The notes under the pieces were generated by a model, which did not search any database, was not told the origin of the DNA, and worked only from the letters and a program-made list of their open reading frames with translations. A stretch of 6,475 bases of DNA from assembly GCA_039029935.1 (NCBI GenBank), contig JBCCFC010000802.1, forward strand, positions 1 to 6,475, given 5' to 3'. Source of the stretch: G039029935 sp039029935. Its GTDB lineage: Bacteria; Chloroflexota; Anaerolineae; Caldilineales; Caldilineaceae. Made by a program: the position numbers and the translations under genes. This document shows, in pieces, positions 4,894 to 6,475 of the stretch (position 1 is its first letter; each line of letters begins with the position of its first letter).

Positions 4894-5952
4894 GTGAAAC
4901 GAACAACCTATTTTATAACAACTTTTTTGCTACTGGCACTGATGACCGCATGTGCGCCCATTCAACCAGTCATTCCAGAGGTGGCTGACGATGCAGTGGC
5001 TGAAACTGCTGCTGACGCAAGTGGCGATAGCTGTGGCGAGGGAATGCGTCTCTTTGACCATGAAGCCTTGTTCACAGACCCCATTTGTGTGCCAGCAGAA
5101 CCACAAAACATTGCCTTCATCGACGAGATGGTTGGCCTTGTGCCTGTGCTGGGTGTTGAGTCTGCCACCCGCAGCGTCTACTTCGACCTCTTTAATGATG
5201 ACTTCCCCAACGCCTTCTCTGAAAGCCAAATCGAGACCATGATCGATATTGGTCATCCGCGCAGTGCTGATCTTGAGTCTCTTCTGCTGAACAAACCAGA
5301 CCTGATTATCTCTGGTAACTATTGGGAAGATGCCAATAAATTCTTGGTCGATATCGCACCAACCGTGATCTGGGACTATGACTATACAAACGATTGGAGC
5401 GTCTATCTGCACGGCATTGCCGACGTGGTGAACCGTAGCGAAGAAGCAACAGATGTGATGACCCAAATTGACGAACGGCTGGCGATCTTACAGGAATTGA
5501 TTGGCAATGAACAGCAAACCTATGTGGTTGTGCGCACGATGGAGGAGTTGGACAGTTTGCAGGTCTTCACCACCTATAACTTTGGTGCAGAGCATGTGGA
5601 TGAGCTTGGTTTCTCCATGCCGGACGACATCTTGACACCAGAGGAAGCAGCAGAAGTCCGCAATGCGTGGTGGTATCCGCTCTCCGTGGAGAAATTACCC
5701 TTCATTGATTCGGAGCATGTCTTCTTATTGCGAGGGTGGGAGCCAGAGGTACAAGAAGAATTTCTGGAAAATCCACTCTGGCAGACCTTAGAGGCCGTAC
5801 AAAATGATCGGGTTCACTTTATTGATGGCGAGTACTGGGTGCGCACCCACCCCATTGCATCACACCGCATCATTGATGACCTCTTTATTCACATCGCTGG
5901 TGTTGACCCGGCTGAGGTTGCGCCAAATCCGTATGCGTATACGTATGAGTAG
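4894..5952 (+). CDS. Fe(III)-siderophore-type ABC substrate-binding lipoprotein (second copy)
   Basis: The 352-residue product is a paralogue of the preceding gene's protein, with a nearly identical signal peptide (Met-Lys-Arg-Thr-Thr-Tyr-Phe-Ile-Thr-Thr) and a lipobox Met-Thr-Ala-Cys with the lipidated Cys at 20. Shared class motifs include Pro-Asp-Leu-Ile-Ile (135-139), Ile-Ala-Pro-Thr-Val-Ile (154-159), Asn-Pro-Leu-Trp-Gln (293-297) and Val-Gln-Asn-Asp-Arg-Val-His-Phe (302-309). The C-terminal His-Pro-Ile-Ala-Ser-His-Arg-Ile-Ile-Asp-Asp-Leu (319-330) is typical of iron-siderophore binding proteins. Unlike the first copy, its mature N-terminus has two cysteines, Cys47 and Cys65, flanking Arg-Leu-Phe-Asp-His-Glu (52-57). 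These could form a disulfide outside the cell. The mature chains are well diverged, so the two proteins probably bind different ligands. The GTG start is fixed by the Shine-Dalgarno and the signal peptide. No transport partner genes follow. Confidence 0.92.
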   Translation: MKRTTYFITTFLLLALMTACAPIQPVIPEVADDAVAETAADASGDSCGEGMRLFDHEALFTDPICVPAEPQNIAFIDEMVGLVPVLGVESATRSVYFDLFNDDFPNAFSESQIETMIDIGHPRSADLESLLLNKPDLIISGNYWEDANKFLVDIAPTVIWDYDYTNDWSVYLHGIADVVNRSEEATDVMTQIDERLAILQELIGNEQQTYVVVRTMEELDSLQVFTTYNFGAEHVDELGFSMPDDILTPEEAAEVRNAWWYPLSVEKLPFIDSEHVFLLRGWEPEVQEEFLENPLWQTLEAVQNDRVHFIDGEYWVRTHPIASHRIIDDLFIHIAGVDPAEVAPNPYAYTYE

Positions 5953-5953
5953 C

Positions 5954-6105
5954 GAGTAAGCGTTGGAGCGTTGAAGCGTTGAAGCGTTGAAACAGGAAAG
6001 CGAGTAAGCGTTGAAGCGTTGAAGCGTTGAAGCGGTAATGCGTTCCATCGCTCCACCGTTCCATCGCTCCACCGCTCCATCGCTCCACCGCTCCAACGCT
6101 TAACC
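5954..6105. repeat. Octamer-phased palindromic array E (19 units)
   Basis: The array begins 1 base after the TAG of the last gene and runs 19 units in register, the same length as array D. The left arm is GTTGAAGC (six exact copies plus variants, with GAGTAAGC at 5954 and again at 6002). The turn is at GGTAATGC (6034-6041). The right arm alternates GCTCCACC with GTTCCATC or GCTCCATC. GTTGAAGC and GCTCCACC pair at 6 of 8 positions. The last unit, GCTTAACC, forms the beginning of the leader-like element that follows. Confidence 0.96.
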
Positions 6106-6120
6106 AAGGTTAACAAATCC
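6100..6120 (+). promoter_or_regulatory. Orphan leader-like element with no gene behind it
   Basis: TTAACCAAGG (6100-6109) followed by TTAACAAATC matches the gene leaders at 4873-4890 and 201-219 in word order, but AAAGGA is degraded to AAGG and an extra TTAA is present. TTAACC-AA-GGTTAA (6100-6113) is also a small inverted repeat. The only start nearby is ATG 6129, which opens nine codons ending at 6158. Confidence 0.5.
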
Positions 6121-6191
6121 GATAAGCAATGCAAAACAAATTGCAAAACCACCATTAGGAAAAGTGTTTAACCGCGCCGTATCTGCGCATC

Positions 6192-6223
6192 ACGATTTTT
6201 GTCAAATTTGCGCTTGAAATCGT
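6192..6223. repeat. Inverted repeat ACGATTT / AAATCGT
   Basis: ACGATTT (6192-6198) and AAATCGT (6217-6223) are perfect 7-base complements around an 18-base interior. That interior contains TCAA (6202-6205) and TTGA (6214-6217), which also complement each other. No function can be assigned. Confidence 0.6.
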
Positions 6224-6258
6224 TTTATTCGTATGTTACGGTTAGCGGAGGGAATCAG

Positions 6259-6287
6259 CGCGTATTATCCACAATGGCAAATGCGCG
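6259..6287. repeat. Hairpin carrying a consensus DnaA box in its left side and loop
   Basis: CGCGTATT (6259-6266) pairs with AATGCGCG (6280-6287) with one G-T wobble, leaving a 13-base loop. TTATCCACA (6265-6273) is an exact match to the DnaA-box consensus. A single box does not make an origin. No dnaA, dnaN or box cluster is visible, although GTATCCACA at 2023-2031 is one mismatch away. Confidence 0.55.
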
Positions 6288-6305
6288 TCAACCTCAAATT
6301 CGGTA

Positions 6306-6335
6306 TCAAATTTTTATCATATATCTATAATTTGA
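6306..6335. repeat. Inverted repeat TCAAATT / AATTTGA
   Basis: TCAAATT (6306-6312) and AATTTGA (6329-6335) are 7-base complements around 16 bases of almost pure A+T. The same words recur at 6202-6208, 6380-6385 and 6406-6411 (the last three or four as 6-base versions), which is what a repeated operator could look like. TTGACA (6332-6337) overlaps the right arm. Confidence 0.5.
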
Positions 6336-6363
6336 CATCGTTAAGCTGGCTCATATTCAGTAA

Positions 6364-6426
6364 GTGTGCAAACACAATAATTTGACCCCAATACTTTATC
6401 TAGGGTCAAATCATCGGTTTGTACAC
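6364..6426. repeat. 63-base two-tier imperfect palindrome
   Basis: The inner arms ATTTGACCC (6380-6388) and GGGTCAAAT (6403-6411) are perfect 9-base complements around a 14-base loop. The outer arms GTGTGCAAAC (6364-6373) and GTTTGTACAC (6417-6426) match at 9 of 10 positions. A 6/5-base internal loop separates the two tiers. No T-run follows directly, though CTTTTTGAG lies at 6427-6435. It could be a terminator-like RNA structure, an operator or a mobile-element end. Confidence 0.75.
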
Positions 6427-6444
6427 CTTTTTGAGATGAGCGAC

Positions 6445-6474
6445 TGACTCTGCGTGATGTCATGCACGGAGTCA
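6445..6474. repeat. Hairpin at the window edge
   Basis: TGACTC (6445-6450) pairs with GAGTCA (6469-6474). After a 2-base bulge, CGTG (6453-6456) pairs with CACG (6465-6468) around an 8-base loop. The window ends one base later, so what follows (a T-run or a gene) cannot be seen. Confidence 0.6.
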
Positions 6475-6475
6475 A

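Larger units (their letters stand above)
6106..6475. other. Gene-free 370-base tail rich in inverted repeats
   Basis: No frame on either strand holds a convincing gene. The longest ATG frame I read is 18 codons (6274-6330) with GGAGGG 22 bases upstream, too far for a ribosome site. The stretch is A+T-rich compared with the genes. It contains inverted repeats at 6192-6223, 6259-6287, 6306-6335, 6364-6426 and 6445-6474, and TCAAATT or its complement recurs across it. It may be the upstream control region of a gene beyond the window or a decayed gene slot. Confidence 0.7.

Noticed and set aside
59..6105. Arrays as integron attC sites with gene cassettes
   Set aside because: Palindromes between co-directional genes invite the idea, but no integrase is present. 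The paired RYYYAAC/GTTRRRY core sites are not found at the ends, and the 8-base phased repetition is unlike attC.
3581..6105. Arrays as ordinary intrinsic terminators
   Set aside because: Hairpin potential is clear, but no T-run follows the right arms. Arrays A to D are instead followed directly by a ribosome site and gene, and E by a leader-like sequence.
6274..6330. Small frame of 18 codons (Met-Ala-Asn-Ala-Arg-Gln...)
   Set aside because: The nearest purine-rich ribosome-like sequence (6246-6251) is 22 bases away, and the frame crosses inverted repeats. Chance is the simpler explanation.
6332..6359. Promoter with TTGACA at 6332-6337
   Set aside because: The -35 match is perfect, but the best -10 at 16 bases spacing (TATTCA) shares only the first three bases with the consensus.

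Overview
The window is about 6.5 kb of bacterial DNA with five complete protein genes, all on the + strand: a fasciclin-domain lipoprotein (222-1241), a glutathione S-transferase-like protein (1266-1982), an NAD(P)-dependent aldehyde dehydrogenase (2156-3574) and two paralogous iron/siderophore-type ABC substrate-binding lipoproteins (3723-4703 and 4894-5952). The first 52 bases may hold the tail of a sixth gene. No permease or ATPase, integrase, transposase, tRNA or rRNA is visible. The lipoproteins have the Leu-Thr-Ala-Cys-Ala-Pro-Ile-Gln-Pro-Val type of start followed by an Ala/Glu-rich linker. Together with the fasciclin lipoprotein, GTG starts and octamer-repeat intergenic DNA, this suggests a Chloroflexota bacterium (Caldilineae/Anaerolineae-like). 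That placement is inferred from general familiarity and was not tested.

The most distinctive feature is the non-coding DNA. Four of the five spacers at or beside genes are built from 8-base units that keep strict register for 120 to 152 bases: 59-202 (18 units), 3581-3700 (15), 4716-4867 (19) and 5954-6105 (19). In each, the first half (purine-rich in the last three) and the second half are approximate reverse complements, so the array can fold into a long hairpin of short stems separated by mismatches every 8 bases. The spacer before the dehydrogenase (1983-2155) uses the same word, GAGCGGTG/CACCGCTC, in a tighter hairpin without the octamer phasing. Where a gene follows, the array stops 19 to 26 bases before the start codon. 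The gap is filled by a short leader of the type TTAACC-AAAGGA-CAAATC that carries the Shine-Dalgarno sequence. Only the GST-like gene lacks an array; it follows the fasciclin gene by 24 bases and is visibly poorer in G+C.

The last array (5954-6105) is followed by a leader-like sequence but no convincing gene. The remaining 370 bases (6106-6475) are non-coding, with several inverted repeats, repeated TCAAATT/AATTTGA words and one perfect DnaA-box 9-mer. Functionally, the two binding proteins point to Fe(III)-siderophore or related chelate capture at the cell surface. The dehydrogenase and GST-like protein suggest aldehyde or electrophile metabolism. The fasciclin protein is probably a surface adhesion or matrix protein. 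Shared spacing elements link these genes more clearly than any shared pathway does.
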